NCBI RefSeq assembly: GCF_030813415.1
Contig: NZ_JAUSUF010000008.1
Location: 1-64,000 of the forward strand
Length of the DNA stretch: 64,000 nt
Reading direction: 5' to 3'
DNA from: Eubacterium multiforme
Lineage (GTDB): Bacteria > Bacillota > Clostridia > Clostridiales > Clostridiaceae
Positions 1 through 8,800 of the stretch are shown one piece after another. The notes beneath the pieces are model-generated. The model was not told the DNA's origin and searched no databases. It saw nothing but the letters and a program-made list of their open reading frames with translations. Made by a program: the position numbers and the translations under genes. Position 1 is the first letter of the stretch. Every line of letters begins with the position of its first letter.

Positions 1-100
1 AGAGGAAACACTCCTTCCCATTCCGAACAGGAAAGTTAAGCTCTATAGCGCCGATGGTACTGCATGGGAGACCGTGTGGGAGAGTAGGACGTTGCCAGGT
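1..100 (+). rRNA. rrf: 5S ribosomal RNA, 3' part
   Basis: The first 100 bases match the body of a clostridial 5S rRNA, including the conserved CCGAACAGGAAAGTTAAGCTC loop region and GATGGTACTGC. The 5' part lies outside the window. It is followed at once by a strong terminator, as expected for the last gene of an rRNA operon. Confidence 0.93.
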
Positions 101-109
101 AAGTAACGA

Positions 110-142
110 AAAGAGATAGTTTAATTACTATCTCTTTTTTTA
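110..142 (+). terminator. rRNA operon terminator
   Basis: AAGAGATAGT and ACTATCTCTT form a 10-bp stem around a short TTAAT loop and are followed by a run of seven T. It lies directly behind the 5S rRNA. Confidence 0.9.
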
Positions 143-245
143 TATGTTAATATTATAAATTTTAAAATATTATAAAAAAATTACACTTGTAAAAATATAA
201 TATATTACCTGTTATAATATGGTACTATTATATTGGAAGATTGAA

Positions 246-1022
246 ATGATATGTGAAGGATGTGAATTGTTGAATATAATAATATTTATTTTAGGAATAA
301 TATGTATAGCATATTTTTTATTTGTTAATATGATCTTTGGATATACTACATTCAGTTCCTTTTATTTAGTTATAGGTATAATTATGATATTATATGGAAT
401 CTTTATAACTAAGCTATTAAAAATTGAAGCCTTCAAGAGAATATTTAAACCATTAAAATTGTTATTATTATGTGGAATATTAATATTTATAATTACTGAA
501 CTGTGTATAATTTTTTATCCTAAGACTTCAGAGAAAAGCTGTAATTATATTGTTGTTTTAGGAGCGGGGATAAGAGGAGAAAATCTAACTACAACATTAA
601 GAGATAGATTAAATGCTACATTAGATTATATTAATAATACAAATTATGATGGTAAGATAATAGTTTCAGGAGGACAAGGACCTGGAGAAAGCATTACTGA
701 AGCTGAGGCTATGAGAAGATATTTAGTGGAAAAAGGAATTAACAATAATAGAATAATATTAGAAGATAAGGCAACTAATACTTTTCAAAATTTCAAATAT
801 TCAAAAGATATAATAGAAAATTTAAATGAGGGTAATACAAAAAATAGTAATATTAAAGTAGTAACAACAGATTTTCATGCATTAAGAAGTAATATAATAG
901 GTAAAAGAAACGGATATGAAAATATTAGTTTTTATACAAGTAACACTAAATGGTATCTTGTACCTTCAATGTATGCTAGAGAATTTTTTGCAGTATTTAA
1001 GTCTATAGTCTTTGACAGATAA
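246..1022 (+). CDS. YdcF/SanA/ElyC-family (DUF218) membrane protein
   Basis: The product is a membrane protein with four hydrophobic segments in the first 90 residues. A DUF218 domain then starts at NYIVVLGAGIRGE and continues through VSGGQGPGE, TEAEAMRRYL and EDKATNTFQN, all typical of YdcF/SanA proteins. Family members are linked to envelope and cell-wall precursor metabolism, but the reaction is not settled. The frame opens at 219, but a TATAAT box at 213-218 would put the transcript start near 225, so I chose ATG 246 behind GGAAGA. TTG 267 or 270 behind AAGGA is an alternative. The gene stands alone between the rRNA operon and a DUF1653 gene. Confidence 0.8.
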   Translation: MICEGCELLNIIIFILGIICIAYFLFVNMIFGYTTFSSFYLVIGIIMILYGIFITKLLKIEAFKRIFKPLKLLLLCGILIFIITELCIIFYPKTSEKSCNYIVVLGAGIRGENLTTTLRDRLNATLDYINNTNYDGKIIVSGGQGPGESITEAEAMRRYLVEKGINNNRIILEDKATNTFQNFKYSKDIIENLNEGNTKNSNIKVVTTDFHALRSNIIGKRNGYENISFYTSNTKWYLVPSMYAREFFAVFKSIVFDR

Positions 1023-1164
1023 ATTTAGATTTAATTATTTGAGTATTTTCTGTATAAAATATGTTATATACTCATAAGAGTATAATATATAGATTACTAT
1101 ATAAATATGTTTAAATGTGTACATAGGTTGGAAAGTAGAAAATTATAAATTGGAGATAATAGTT

Positions 1165-1452
1165 ATGGAAAGAGATATAGATAAATTAAAGGGTAAGGTA
1201 GTAAAGCATTTTAAGGGGAAGCTTTATTTAGTTATGGATATAGCTAAACATTCTGAAACAATGGAGGAGCTTGTTGTATATAAGGCTTTATATGGAGATT
1301 ATGGTATTTTTGTTAGACCAAAGGATATGTTTTTAAGTAAGGTCGATAAAATAAAGTATCCAAATTGTACTCAAGAATATAGATTTCAAGAAATTGATGA
1401 TGAAGATATTTTAAATATAATGAAAGTATTAAATAGTAAACAAAATATGTAA
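1165..1452 (+). CDS. DUF1653 domain protein
   Basis: This small soluble protein of about 95 residues is almost entirely one DUF1653 domain. The family signature is visible: KGKVVKHFKGKLYLVMDIA, then HSETMEELVVYKALYGD, and a final VRPKDMF block. The function of the family is unknown. The open frame starts at 1117, but the ATG at 1165 has GGAG nine bases upstream and begins at the domain, so it is the better start. A terminator follows within 15 bases, which suggests a single-gene transcript. Confidence 0.82.
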   Translation: MERDIDKLKGKVVKHFKGKLYLVMDIAKHSETMEELVVYKALYGDYGIFVRPKDMFLSKVDKIKYPNCTQEYRFQEIDDEDILNIMKVLNSKQNM

Positions 1453-1464
1453 AAAGTTTCTAAA

Positions 1465-1498
1465 GAGTAAAAATAATGTATTATTTTTACTCTTTTTT
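1465..1498 (+). terminator. intrinsic terminator after DUF1653 gene
   Basis: AGAGTAAAAATAA and TTATTTTTACTCT form a 13-bp perfect stem with a tiny loop, followed by a T run. It lies directly behind the stop codon at 1452. Confidence 0.85.
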
Positions 1499-1547
1499 AC
1501 ATTAATGCTTAAAATTTAACAAAAAAAGGCGTATAATGTTAATCAGA

Positions 1548-1561
1548 TGTAAATGTTTTCT
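1548..1561 (+). promoter_or_regulatory. cre-like catabolite repression site
   Basis: TGTAAATGTTTTCT agrees with the CcpA consensus TGWAANCGNTNWCA at all but two positions (7 and 14). It lies about 40 bases upstream of the predicted -10 box of the lactate permease operon. A second cre-like site occurs inside the same operon at 6749. Confidence 0.45.
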
Positions 1562-1594
1562 GAGAAAATTCTTTGAAATCAAGATATAGATTAA

Positions 1595-1605
1595 ATTGTT
1601 ATAAT
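1595..1605 (+). promoter_or_regulatory. extended -10 promoter of the lactate/GRE operon
   Basis: TGTTATAAT is a perfect extended -10 element (TGnTATAAT), with the hexamer at 1600-1605. No well-placed -35 hexamer is visible: TTGAAA at 1573 is 21 bases away. That is tolerated with an extended -10. The transcript would have a leader of about 115 nt before the TTG start at 1727. Confidence 0.5.
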
Positions 1606-1726
1606 AGTAAATAGTTGTATATTAGTTATAAAAATAACAATACTAGGAAAATAAGTATAAAACAAGTAAAATTATAGGTGGAAATCTTATTTAATTAAAA
1701 TATTAAAAGAATAAGGAGGTAACAAA

Positions 1727-3247
1727 TTGAGTACAGGATGGCTTTTTGTATTAGCTCTAATACCTATAATATGGCTTATAGTATCCTTGGGAATTTTTAA
1801 GATGCCAGGGGATAAGGCGTGTCCAATAGCCTTATTAATAACTATATTGTTATCAATCTTTGTATGGAAATTTACCTTTATAGATAGCATAACAGCTACT
1901 CTTGAAGGGATTGCATTAGCTTTATGGCCTATAATGATTGTAATAATTGCAGCTGTATTTACTTATAATCTATCTTTACATACAGGTAGTATGGAAATCA
2001 TTAAGAAAATGATGATGGAAATAACTACTGACAAAAGAATTTTAGTATTGATTCTTGCGTGGGGATTTGGAGGATTTTTAGAGGCTATTGCAGGTTTTGG
2101 AACTGCTGTTGCTATACCTGCTAGTATAATGGCGGGACTTGGATTTAATCCACTTTTTGCAGCAATAATTTGTTTAATAGCAAATACAACTCCTACAGCT
2201 TTTGGTGCTATAGGACTTCCAGTTACAACCCTTGCACAGGTAGCTAATTTAAATGTAAATGAACTATCCTATGCTGTAAGCATTCAGTTATTTTTATTTA
2301 TTATTGTAGTTCCATTTATATTGGTTATGATAACAGGAAAATCTGTTAAGGCAATAAAGGGAGTTTTTGGGATTACATTAATTTCTGGAATAGCTTTTGC
2401 ATTGCCACAAGTTTTAATTGCTAAGTATATTGGAGCTGAATTACCAGCAATATTAGGTTCAATTCTTTCTATGGCATCTACAGTTTTAGTAGCTAAGGTG
2501 TTTTATAAGAAATCATCTAATAAAAGTGGTAGTTTAACTATAAAAAAGAAACTTTGGGCTTGGACTCCATTTATTTTAGTATTTTTATTTATATTTTTCA
2601 CTTCATCACTTTTCCCATTTATTAATGAGAAGTTAGCTTTAGTGAAAACATCAATAAAAATTTATTCAGGAAGTGGTGCAAAACCTTATACATTTTTATG
2701 GCTTGCAACTCCTGGAACATTAATAATAATAGCTACATACATAGGAGGTTTTATTCAAGGGGCAAAGTTTAAAGAAATATCAATAGTTCTTTTTAAAACA
2801 ATTAAACAAATGGGTAAGTCAGCTATAACAATAATGGCTATAGTAGCTTTGGCTAAGGTTATGGGTTATAGTGGAATGATTAAGTCAATATCAGTAGTTT
2901 TAGTATCAATTACAGGTGGATTTTATCCAATAATTGCGCCTCTTATAGGGGCACTTGGAACTTTTGTAACAGGTAGCGATACTTCTGCAAACGTTTTATT
3001 TGGGGGACTTCAAGTTGAAGTTGCAAAGACTTTAGATTTAAATCCATATTGGCTTGCAGCAGCAAATACTTGTGGAGCTACTGCTGGAAAGATGATATCT
3101 CCACAAAGTATAGCAGTTGCAACAGCAGCAACAGGACTTGTTGGAGAAGAAGGAAAGATATTAAATTCAACATTAAAATTTTGTTTAGTGTTTGTAATAT
3201 TATTTGGACTTATAACTTATTTGTTAGGGCCTGTATTTGGGTTTTAA
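1727..3247 (+). CDS. lctP: L-lactate permease (LctP/LldP family)
   Basis: This is a 506-residue polytopic permease of the lactate permease family, which imports lactate and also glycolate in some members, probably by proton symport. About 13 hydrophobic segments span the full length. Family blocks are visible near residues 107-135 (GGFLEAIAGFGTAVAIPASI) and 413-455 (GSDTSANVLFGGLQ, then ANTCGATAGKMISPQSIAVA). The length is normal. The TTG start follows a perfect AAGGAGGT. It is the first gene of an operon with a glycyl radical enzyme, its activase, EtfB, EtfA and an FAD-linked lactate dehydrogenase, so its substrate is probably lactate or a related 2-hydroxy acid. Confidence 0.93.
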   Translation: MSTGWLFVLALIPIIWLIVSLGIFKMPGDKACPIALLITILLSIFVWKFTFIDSITATLEGIALALWPIMIVIIAAVFTYNLSLHTGSMEIIKKMMMEITTDKRILVLILAWGFGGFLEAIAGFGTAVAIPASIMAGLGFNPLFAAIICLIANTTPTAFGAIGLPVTTLAQVANLNVNELSYAVSIQLFLFIIVVPFILVMITGKSVKAIKGVFGITLISGIAFALPQVLIAKYIGAELPAILGSILSMASTVLVAKVFYKKSSNKSGSLTIKKKLWAWTPFILVFLFIFFTSSLFPFINEKLALVKTSIKIYSGSGAKPYTFLWLATPGTLIIIATYIGGFIQGAKFKEISIVLFKTIKQMGKSAITIMAIVALAKVMGYSGMIKSISVVLVSITGGFYPIIAPLIGALGTFVTGSDTSANVLFGGLQVEVAKTLDLNPYWLAAANTCGATAGKMISPQSIAVATAATGLVGEEGKILNSTLKFCLVFVILFGLITYLLGPVFGF

Positions 3248-3304
3248 TTTAGAAAATACAAAAATAATTAATATTAATTATTTTAAAAGATAGGAGAGAT
3301 TCAA

Positions 3305-5716
3305 GTGGAAATTTTACAAAGAGGTTTTGAAAAACCTACAAAGAGAGTAGAAATTTTAAAAGAGGAAATTTTAGCTGCTTTTCCTGAAATTGAAGTGGAT
3401 AGAGCTAGAATTTTAACTGATTCTTTCAAAAAAACAGAAGATGAACCTATAATAATAAGAAAAGCAAAGGCACTGAGGGATCTTTTAGAAAAGATGCCTA
3501 TAACAATTAGAAAAGGTGAACTTATTGTAGGTAGTTTAACTAAAAGTCCAAGGTCTGCTCAAGTTTATCCTGAGTTTTCTAATAAATGGCTTGTAGATGA
3601 ATTTGATAAATTAGAAAAAAGAACATCTGATGCATTTAAAATTTCAGAAGATACTAAAAGGGAATTAAAAGAAATATTTAAATATTGGGATGGAAAAACA
3701 GTAAGTGAACTTGCTACTTCCTATATGCCAGAATCAACAAAAAAGGCTATGAAGGCAAATGTATTTACTGTAGCTAATTATCATTTTAATGGACTTGGCC
3801 ATATATCTGTTGATTATGAAAAGGTCTTAAAAAATGGATTTAGTGGAATAATAAAAGAAGTTAAAAATGAAATTAATAAATCTGTAGAAAGCGACCCTAA
3901 TTATATTCATAAAAAAATGTTTTGGGATTCAATTTTAATTTGCTGTAATGCTGCTATAGATTATGCCCATAGATATGCTGATCTTGCAAAGGAATTAGCA
4001 AGTACTGAAAAGGATGAGAAGAGACAAAAAGAATTATTAGAAATATCAAGAATTTGTAATAAGGTTCCTGAATATCCAGCTGAAACTTTCTATGAAGCTT
4101 GTCAATCTTTCTGGTTTATTCAATTAATAATAAGCTTAGAATCAAATGGACATGCTATTTCTCCTGCTCGTTTTGATCAATATATGAATCCTTTTTATGA
4201 AAAAGATTTAAAAGAATCAGAAAAATCAGAGGCGTTTAATAGGGAAGTACTTCACTGCTTATGGGTTAAGTTTAATGATTTAACAAAGGTTCGTGATGAA
4301 ACTACAACAAAAGCTTTTAGTGGTTATTCTATGTTTCAAAATTTAATAGTAGGTGGACAAACTCCTGAAGGTAAGGATGCAACAAATGATTTATCTTATT
4401 TATGTATGGATGCAACAGGAAGTTTAAAGTTACCTCAACCTTCTTTATCAGTTAGGGTTTGGAACAATTCACCTGATGAATTTTTAATAAGAGCCTGTGA
4501 ATTAGCTCGTTTAGGAACAGGATTACCTGCCTTTTATAATGATGAAGTAATAATACCTATGCTTGTAAATCAAGGTTTAACTTTAGAAGATGCTAGAGAT
4601 TATGGAATTGTTGGTTGTGTTGAACCACAAAAACCTGCTAAAACAGATGGTTGGTATGATGCTGCCTTCTTTAATCTAGCTAAAGTTTTGGAGATTGCAA
4701 TTAATGATGGATTTGAAAATGGAAAGAAGGTTGGAGCAGATACTGGAAAATTTGAAGAATTTAAGAATATAGATGATTTAATAGATGCTTATAAAAAGCA
4801 AATACATTTCTTTGTTAATCATATGGTTGCAGCTGATAATTGTGTGGATATTGCTCATAGAGAAAGAGCACCACTTCCATTTTTATCATGTATGTTAGAT
4901 GACTGTATTCCTTTAGGAAAATCAATACAAGAAGGTGGAGGACATTACCGTTTTTCAGGACCTTTAGGTGTTGGAGTTGCTAATATTGGTAATTCATTTA
5001 TGGCAATAAAGAAATTAGTATTTGATGAAAAGAAAATTTCACTAGAGGATTTAAAAGAGGCACTTAACAATAATTTTGGTAAAGATTTAGAAGACTTTGA
5101 TAAAAAAATGAAATATGAAAATATTAGACAAATGCTTTTAAATAGATCACCTAAGTTTGGTAATGATATAGATGAAGTTGATGAATTTACAAGGGAAGGT
5201 TCTCTTATATATTGTGAGGAAGTTCTTAAACATCACAATCAACGTGGTGGAAAATTCTTACCTGGATTATATCCTGTATCAAACAATGTACATTTAGGTT
5301 CATTAGTAGGTGCAACACCTGATGGAAGAAATTCAGGAGAACCAATTGCAGATGGAGTTTCTCCAACTAGAGGAACTGATGTAAATGGTCCAACAGCTGC
5401 TGCAAATTCAGTAGCAAAATTAGATCACTTTAGTGCACCTAGTGGAACACTATTAAATCAAAAATTTAATCCTTCAGCAATTGATGGTGATAATGGACTT
5501 AAAAATTTAATGAATTTAATTAGAAGTTACTTTGATAAAAAGGGAATGCATATGCAATTTAATATTATAAGTAAAGAAACTTTACTTAAGGCACAAAAGC
5601 ATCCTGAAAAATATAGAGATTTAATAGTTAGAGTTGCAGGATATAGCGCTCAGTTTATATGCCTAGATAAAGGTGTTCAAGATGACATTATAAAGAGAAC
5701 AGAATTAGAGTTATAA
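3305..5716 (+). CDS. glycyl radical enzyme, glycerol/diol-dehydratase type
   Basis: This is an 803-residue glycyl radical enzyme. The radical site is RVAGYSA with Gly779, and the thiyl Cys438 sits in GIVGCVEPQKPAKTDGW. A single Cys in GCVEP, not the Cys-Cys pair of pyruvate formate-lyase, puts it in the B12-independent glycerol/propanediol dehydratase group. Residues matching the dehydratase active site are present: His166 (GLGHIS), His283 (NGHAIS), Glu440 and Asp452 (GWYDAAFF). The residue after His283 is Ala284, where glycerol dehydratase has Ser, so the substrate may differ. The GTG start follows AGGAGAG. Its activase is next. It stands between a lactate permease and EtfBA/lactate dehydrogenase, an unusual place for a dehydratase. 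Substrate unknown. Confidence 0.9.
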   Translation: MEILQRGFEKPTKRVEILKEEILAAFPEIEVDRARILTDSFKKTEDEPIIIRKAKALRDLLEKMPITIRKGELIVGSLTKSPRSAQVYPEFSNKWLVDEFDKLEKRTSDAFKISEDTKRELKEIFKYWDGKTVSELATSYMPESTKKAMKANVFTVANYHFNGLGHISVDYEKVLKNGFSGIIKEVKNEINKSVESDPNYIHKKMFWDSILICCNAAIDYAHRYADLAKELASTEKDEKRQKELLEISRICNKVPEYPAETFYEACQSFWFIQLIISLESNGHAISPARFDQYMNPFYEKDLKESEKSEAFNREVLHCLWVKFNDLTKVRDETTTKAFSGYSMFQNLIVGGQTPEGKDATNDLSYLCMDATGSLKLPQPSLSVRVWNNSPDEFLIRACELARLGTGLPAFYNDEVIIPMLVNQGLTLEDARDYGIVGCVEPQKPAKTDGWYDAAFFNLAKVLEIAINDGFENGKKVGADTGKFEEFKNIDDLIDAYKKQIHFFVNHMVAADNCVDIAHRERAPLPFLSCMLDDCIPLGKSIQEGGGHYRFSGPLGVGVANIGNSFMAIKKLVFDEKKISLEDLKEALNNNFGKDLEDFDKKMKYENIRQMLLNRSPKFGNDIDEVDEFTREGSLIYCEEVLKHHNQRGGKFLPGLYPVSNNVHLGSLVGATPDGRNSGEPIADGVSPTRGTDVNGPTAAANSVAKLDHFSAPSGTLLNQKFNPSAIDGDNGLKNLMNLIRSYFDKKGMHMQFNIISKETLLKAQKHPEKYRDLIVRVAGYSAQFICLDKGVQDDIIKRTELEL

Positions 5717-5804
5717 GTTAAATAATAAGTATTTTAATTTATATTGTAGTGGTTAACTCTCTTATTCAAATATTTAAAAATTTTAATTAAGAAGGATAAA
5801 TAAT

Positions 5805-6734
5805 ATGAGCAGTATAGTTAATTACGAAGAAAAAGGTTTAATATTTAACATACAGAGATTTTCAGTAAATGATGGTCCTGGACTTAGAACAATTGTTTTT
5901 TTGAAGGGGTGTCCATTAAATTGTTTATGGTGTAGTAATCCAGAATCCAAGCATCCTTATGAAGAGTTAATGTTTAATAATAAAAATTGTATAGGCTGTC
6001 ACAATTGTGAAAACATATGTGAATATGATGCTATAGATTTTAATAACAGTTATAGAATAAATAAAGAAAAATGCATTAACTGTAACAAGTGTGTGGATGT
6101 ATGTTATTCTGATGCTTTAGTAAATATGGGACAGCATAAAACCATAAAGGAAGTATTAGAAATAGTAAAAAAAGATTTTGTACAATTTAGGCGTTCAGGA
6201 GGTGGAGTTACATTATCAGGTGGGGAACCTTTAATGCAACCTAAGTTTTCAAAAGAACTTCTTAAAGGGTGCAAGGAATCTTTAATAAATACAGCAATAG
6301 AGACAACTGCTTTTGCAGAAAGCTCTGCAATAAATGAAGTTTTTCCCTGGGTGGATTTAGCATTAATAGATATTAAAAATATAGATGATGAAAAACATAA
6401 AAAATATGTTGGACAAAGTAATAAAAAAATACTTGAAAATATAAAATTAATAGATAATCTGTGCAAAAAAATAATAATAAGAGTTCCTATAATTCCAAAT
6501 TTTAATTGTGATGAAGATAGTATTAGAGATATTGCAAGGTTTGCAAAAAATCTTAATAACTTACTTGAAATTCATATACTACCTTATCATAGATTAGGAG
6601 TTAATAAATATGAATGTTTAGGAATAGATTATAAAATGCCAGAGGATATAAGTAGTCCTACTAAAGAAACTATGGAAAAACTTAAAAATATTGTGGAAGA
6701 GGAAGGAATAAAGTGTAATATTGGAGCTGTTTAA
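5805..6734 (+). CDS. glycyl radical enzyme activase (radical SAM)
   Basis: This radical SAM enzyme of 309 residues installs the glycyl radical on the enzyme encoded just upstream. The SAM cluster motif CPLNCLWC (CxxxCxxC) lies near residue 35. It is followed by a ferredoxin-like insert with two [4Fe-4S] motifs, CIGCHNCENIC and CINCNKCVDVC. That insert is typical of activases for dehydratase-type GREs and absent from PflA. RRSGGGVTLSGGEPLMQP is the SAM-binding GGE block. The start ATG follows AAGGATAAAT. The gap of 88 bases to the GRE gene holds no obvious terminator, so the two are probably co-transcribed. Confidence 0.93.
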   Translation: MSSIVNYEEKGLIFNIQRFSVNDGPGLRTIVFLKGCPLNCLWCSNPESKHPYEELMFNNKNCIGCHNCENICEYDAIDFNNSYRINKEKCINCNKCVDVCYSDALVNMGQHKTIKEVLEIVKKDFVQFRRSGGGVTLSGGEPLMQPKFSKELLKGCKESLINTAIETTAFAESSAINEVFPWVDLALIDIKNIDDEKHKKYVGQSNKKILENIKLIDNLCKKIIIRVPIIPNFNCDEDSIRDIARFAKNLNNLLEIHILPYHRLGVNKYECLGIDYKMPEDISSPTKETMEKLKNIVEEEGIKCNIGAV

Positions 6735-6748
6735 AAACTTAATATTAT

Positions 6749-6762
6749 TGTAAACGTTTATT
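6749..6762 (+). promoter_or_regulatory. cre-like site between activase and etfB
   Basis: TGTAAACGTTTATT matches the CcpA cre consensus in every position except the last two. It lies 43 bases before etfB, inside the operon. It could act as a roadblock under rich sugar supply or mark an internal promoter. Confidence 0.45.
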
Positions 6763-6804
6763 AAAGCTTAAATATTACTTTTAAATTAGAAAGGTGTGAA
6801 ACTT

Positions 6805-7593
6805 ATGAATATTTTTGTATGTATAAAGCAAGTACCTGGTACTTCTAAAGTTGAAGTAGATCCAGTTACAGGAGTATTAAAAAGAGATGGTGTTGACACA
6901 AAGATGAATCCATATGATTTATATGCGTTAGAAACAGCATTAGAAATAAAGGAAAATGAAGGTGGAGAACTAAAGGTAATTAGTATGGGACCACCTCAAG
7001 CAATGGAAGTTATAAAAGAAGCATATGCCATGGGAGCTGATGATGGATATTTAGTATCTGATAGAAAGTTTGCTGGAGCTGATGTTTTAGCAACAAGTTA
7101 TACTTTATCTCAAGGTATAAGAAAAATGGGTGACTTCGATATAATTTTATGTGGAAAGCAAACAACAGATGGGGATACAGCTCAAGTAGGTCCTGAAATG
7201 GCTGAGTATTTAAATATTCCTCATGTTGCAAATGTTAGAAGAATTATTGAAGTTAAAAAGGATTCTATAGTAGTAGAGATGGATATGCCAAACACTGTAG
7301 AAATAGTAGATGTTAAGTTCCCATGTTTACTTACAGTAGAGAAAGATATTTTCCAACCAAGACTACCATCATATAAGAAAAAGGTAGCTACAAAAGATAG
7401 AGAAATAAAAGTAATAAGTCTAAAGGACTTTGAAGATAAAAATGAAAAGAAATATGGTTTAAATGGTTCACCAACTCAAGTTGAAAGAATTTTCCCACCA
7501 GAAGTAAATAATGATAGAGAAATGTGGGAAGGCGAATCAGAAGAGTTAAGTGATAAGATGACTTCAAAATTAAAGGAACTAAAATTTATTTAG
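6805..7593 (+). CDS. etfB: electron transfer flavoprotein beta subunit of the lactate dehydrogenase complex
   Basis: This 262-residue EtfB carries the family blocks [16 protein letters not shown] at the N-terminus, [17 protein letters not shown], and [19 protein letters not shown]. The last is the region that holds the bifurcating FAD or AMP in EtfB proteins. A GTG at 6796 opens the frame, but the ATG at 6805 is better spaced from AAAGGTG. The gene order EtfB, EtfA, LDH is that of the electron-bifurcating lactate dehydrogenase LctBCD known from Acetobacterium woodii. That complex oxidises lactate with NAD+ while consuming reduced ferredoxin. The assignment to bifurcation is inference from gene order. 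Confidence 0.92.
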   Translation: MNIFVCIKQVPGTSKVEVDPVTGVLKRDGVDTKMNPYDLYALETALEIKENEGGELKVISMGPPQAMEVIKEAYAMGADDGYLVSDRKFAGADVLATSYTLSQGIRKMGDFDIILCGKQTTDGDTAQVGPEMAEYLNIPHVANVRRIIEVKKDSIVVEMDMPNTVEIVDVKFPCLLTVEKDIFQPRLPSYKKKVATKDREIKVISLKDFEDKNEKKYGLNGSPTQVERIFPPEVNNDREMWEGESEELSDKMTSKLKELKFI

Positions 7594-7606
7594 GGGGATT
7601 AATGAT

Positions 7607-8797
7607 ATGGCTAAACTTGTAATTAATCAAGACAAAGTAGGAAATATAGAAGAAATGATAAAAATATGCCCATTTGGAGCTATGGAAAATGTTAATGGAA
7701 AGCTTGAAATAAATGCTTCATGTAAAATGTGTAAAGTATGTGTTAGAAAAGGTCCAAAAGGTGCAGTTGAATATGTTGAAGAAGATGTTGTTGAAATTGA
7801 CAAGAGTAAATGGAATGGAATTACAGTTTATGTAGACCACGTGGAAGGCAATATTCACCCAGTTACATATGAACTTATAGGAAAAGCTAGAGAATTAGCA
7901 TCTAAAGTAAATCAAAAAGTTTATTGTTTGTTTATGGGATATAACATAAAGGAAAGAGCAAAGGAACTTCTTCATTATGGAGTAGATGAAGTTTTTGTAT
8001 ATGATAAAAAGGAATTAGAAAACTTTAAAATAGAACCTTATACAGCAGTTTTTGAAGACTTTATAAATAAAGTTAAACCAGCAGTTTTATTAGTTGGTGC
8101 AACAACAGTTGGAAGATCACTTGCTCCAAGGGTTGCAGCTAGATTTAGAACTGGATTAACAGCAGACTGTACTATATTAGATATAAAGGAAAATACAGAT
8201 TTAGTTCAAATAAGACCAGCTTTTGGTGGGAATATAATGGCTCAAATTGTTACTCCAAATTCAAGACCACAAATGGCAACTGTTAGATATAAAGTAATGA
8301 CAGCACCAGAAAGATCAGAAGAAGCTAAGGGAGAAATAAAGATATGTGATATAAGTGATGAAAAGCTTTTATCAAATATGAAGGTTAAAGAAGTAGCACC
8401 TAAAAAAGCTGAAAAAGGAATTGAATCTGCTGATGTAATAGTTGTTGCAGGAAGAGGAATTAAGACAAAAGATGATATGGAAATGATTAATGAACTTGCA
8501 GAACTTTTAAATGGAGAAGTTGCAGTTACTAGACCATTAATTGAAAATGGATGGGCTGATGCAAAAAAACAAGTTGGATTAAGTGGTAGAACAGTTAGAC
8601 CAAAACTTATAATAACTTGTGGAGTTTCAGGTGCTGTTCAATTTACAGCTGGAATGAACAATTCAGATTATATTTTCTCTATTAATAAAGATGAAAAAGC
8701 ACCTATATTCAAGGTAGCTAACTATGGAATTGTTGGAGATATATATGAAGTAGTTCCAAAATTAATAGAAAAGATAAAGGTTCAAAGGGGTGCATAA
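7607..8797 (+). CDS. etfA: electron transfer flavoprotein alpha subunit with N-terminal iron-sulfur domain
   Basis: This EtfA of 396 residues has an N-terminal ferredoxin-like extension. Its cysteines, ICPFGA near residue 22 and CKMCKVC near residues 43-49, give four possible ligands for one [4Fe-4S] cluster. Where two-cluster ferredoxins read NCP, this protein has KGP. The core EtfA domain follows, and the C-terminal FAD-binding part shows GRGIKTKDD, ALTRP-like AVTRPLIENGWA, GLSGRTVRPKL and GVSGAVQFTAGM. An Fe-S domain of this type is known in EtfA of clostridial bifurcating lactate dehydrogenase. It starts 14 bases after etfB behind AGGGGGA and is four bases from the next gene. Confidence 0.93.
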   Translation: MAKLVINQDKVGNIEEMIKICPFGAMENVNGKLEINASCKMCKVCVRKGPKGAVEYVEEDVVEIDKSKWNGITVYVDHVEGNIHPVTYELIGKARELASKVNQKVYCLFMGYNIKERAKELLHYGVDEVFVYDKKELENFKIEPYTAVFEDFINKVKPAVLLVGATTVGRSLAPRVAARFRTGLTADCTILDIKENTDLVQIRPAFGGNIMAQIVTPNSRPQMATVRYKVMTAPERSEEAKGEIKICDISDEKLLSNMKVKEVAPKKAEKGIESADVIVVAGRGIKTKDDMEMINELAELLNGEVAVTRPLIENGWADAKKQVGLSGRTVRPKLIITCGVSGAVQFTAGMNNSDYIFSINKDEKAPIFKVANYGIVGDIYEVVPKLIEKIKVQRGA

Positions 8798-8800
8798 ATT

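Noticed and set aside
3305-5716. Pyruvate formate-lyase
   Set aside because: The active site has a single Cys in GCVEP, not Cys-Cys, and the dehydratase residues Glu440 and Asp452 are present; the activase has the extra ferredoxin insert.
6104-6466. Minus-strand frame of 120 codons inside the activase gene
   Set aside because: It lies fully inside a well-supported radical SAM gene, has no RBS and its composition reflects the opposite strand.
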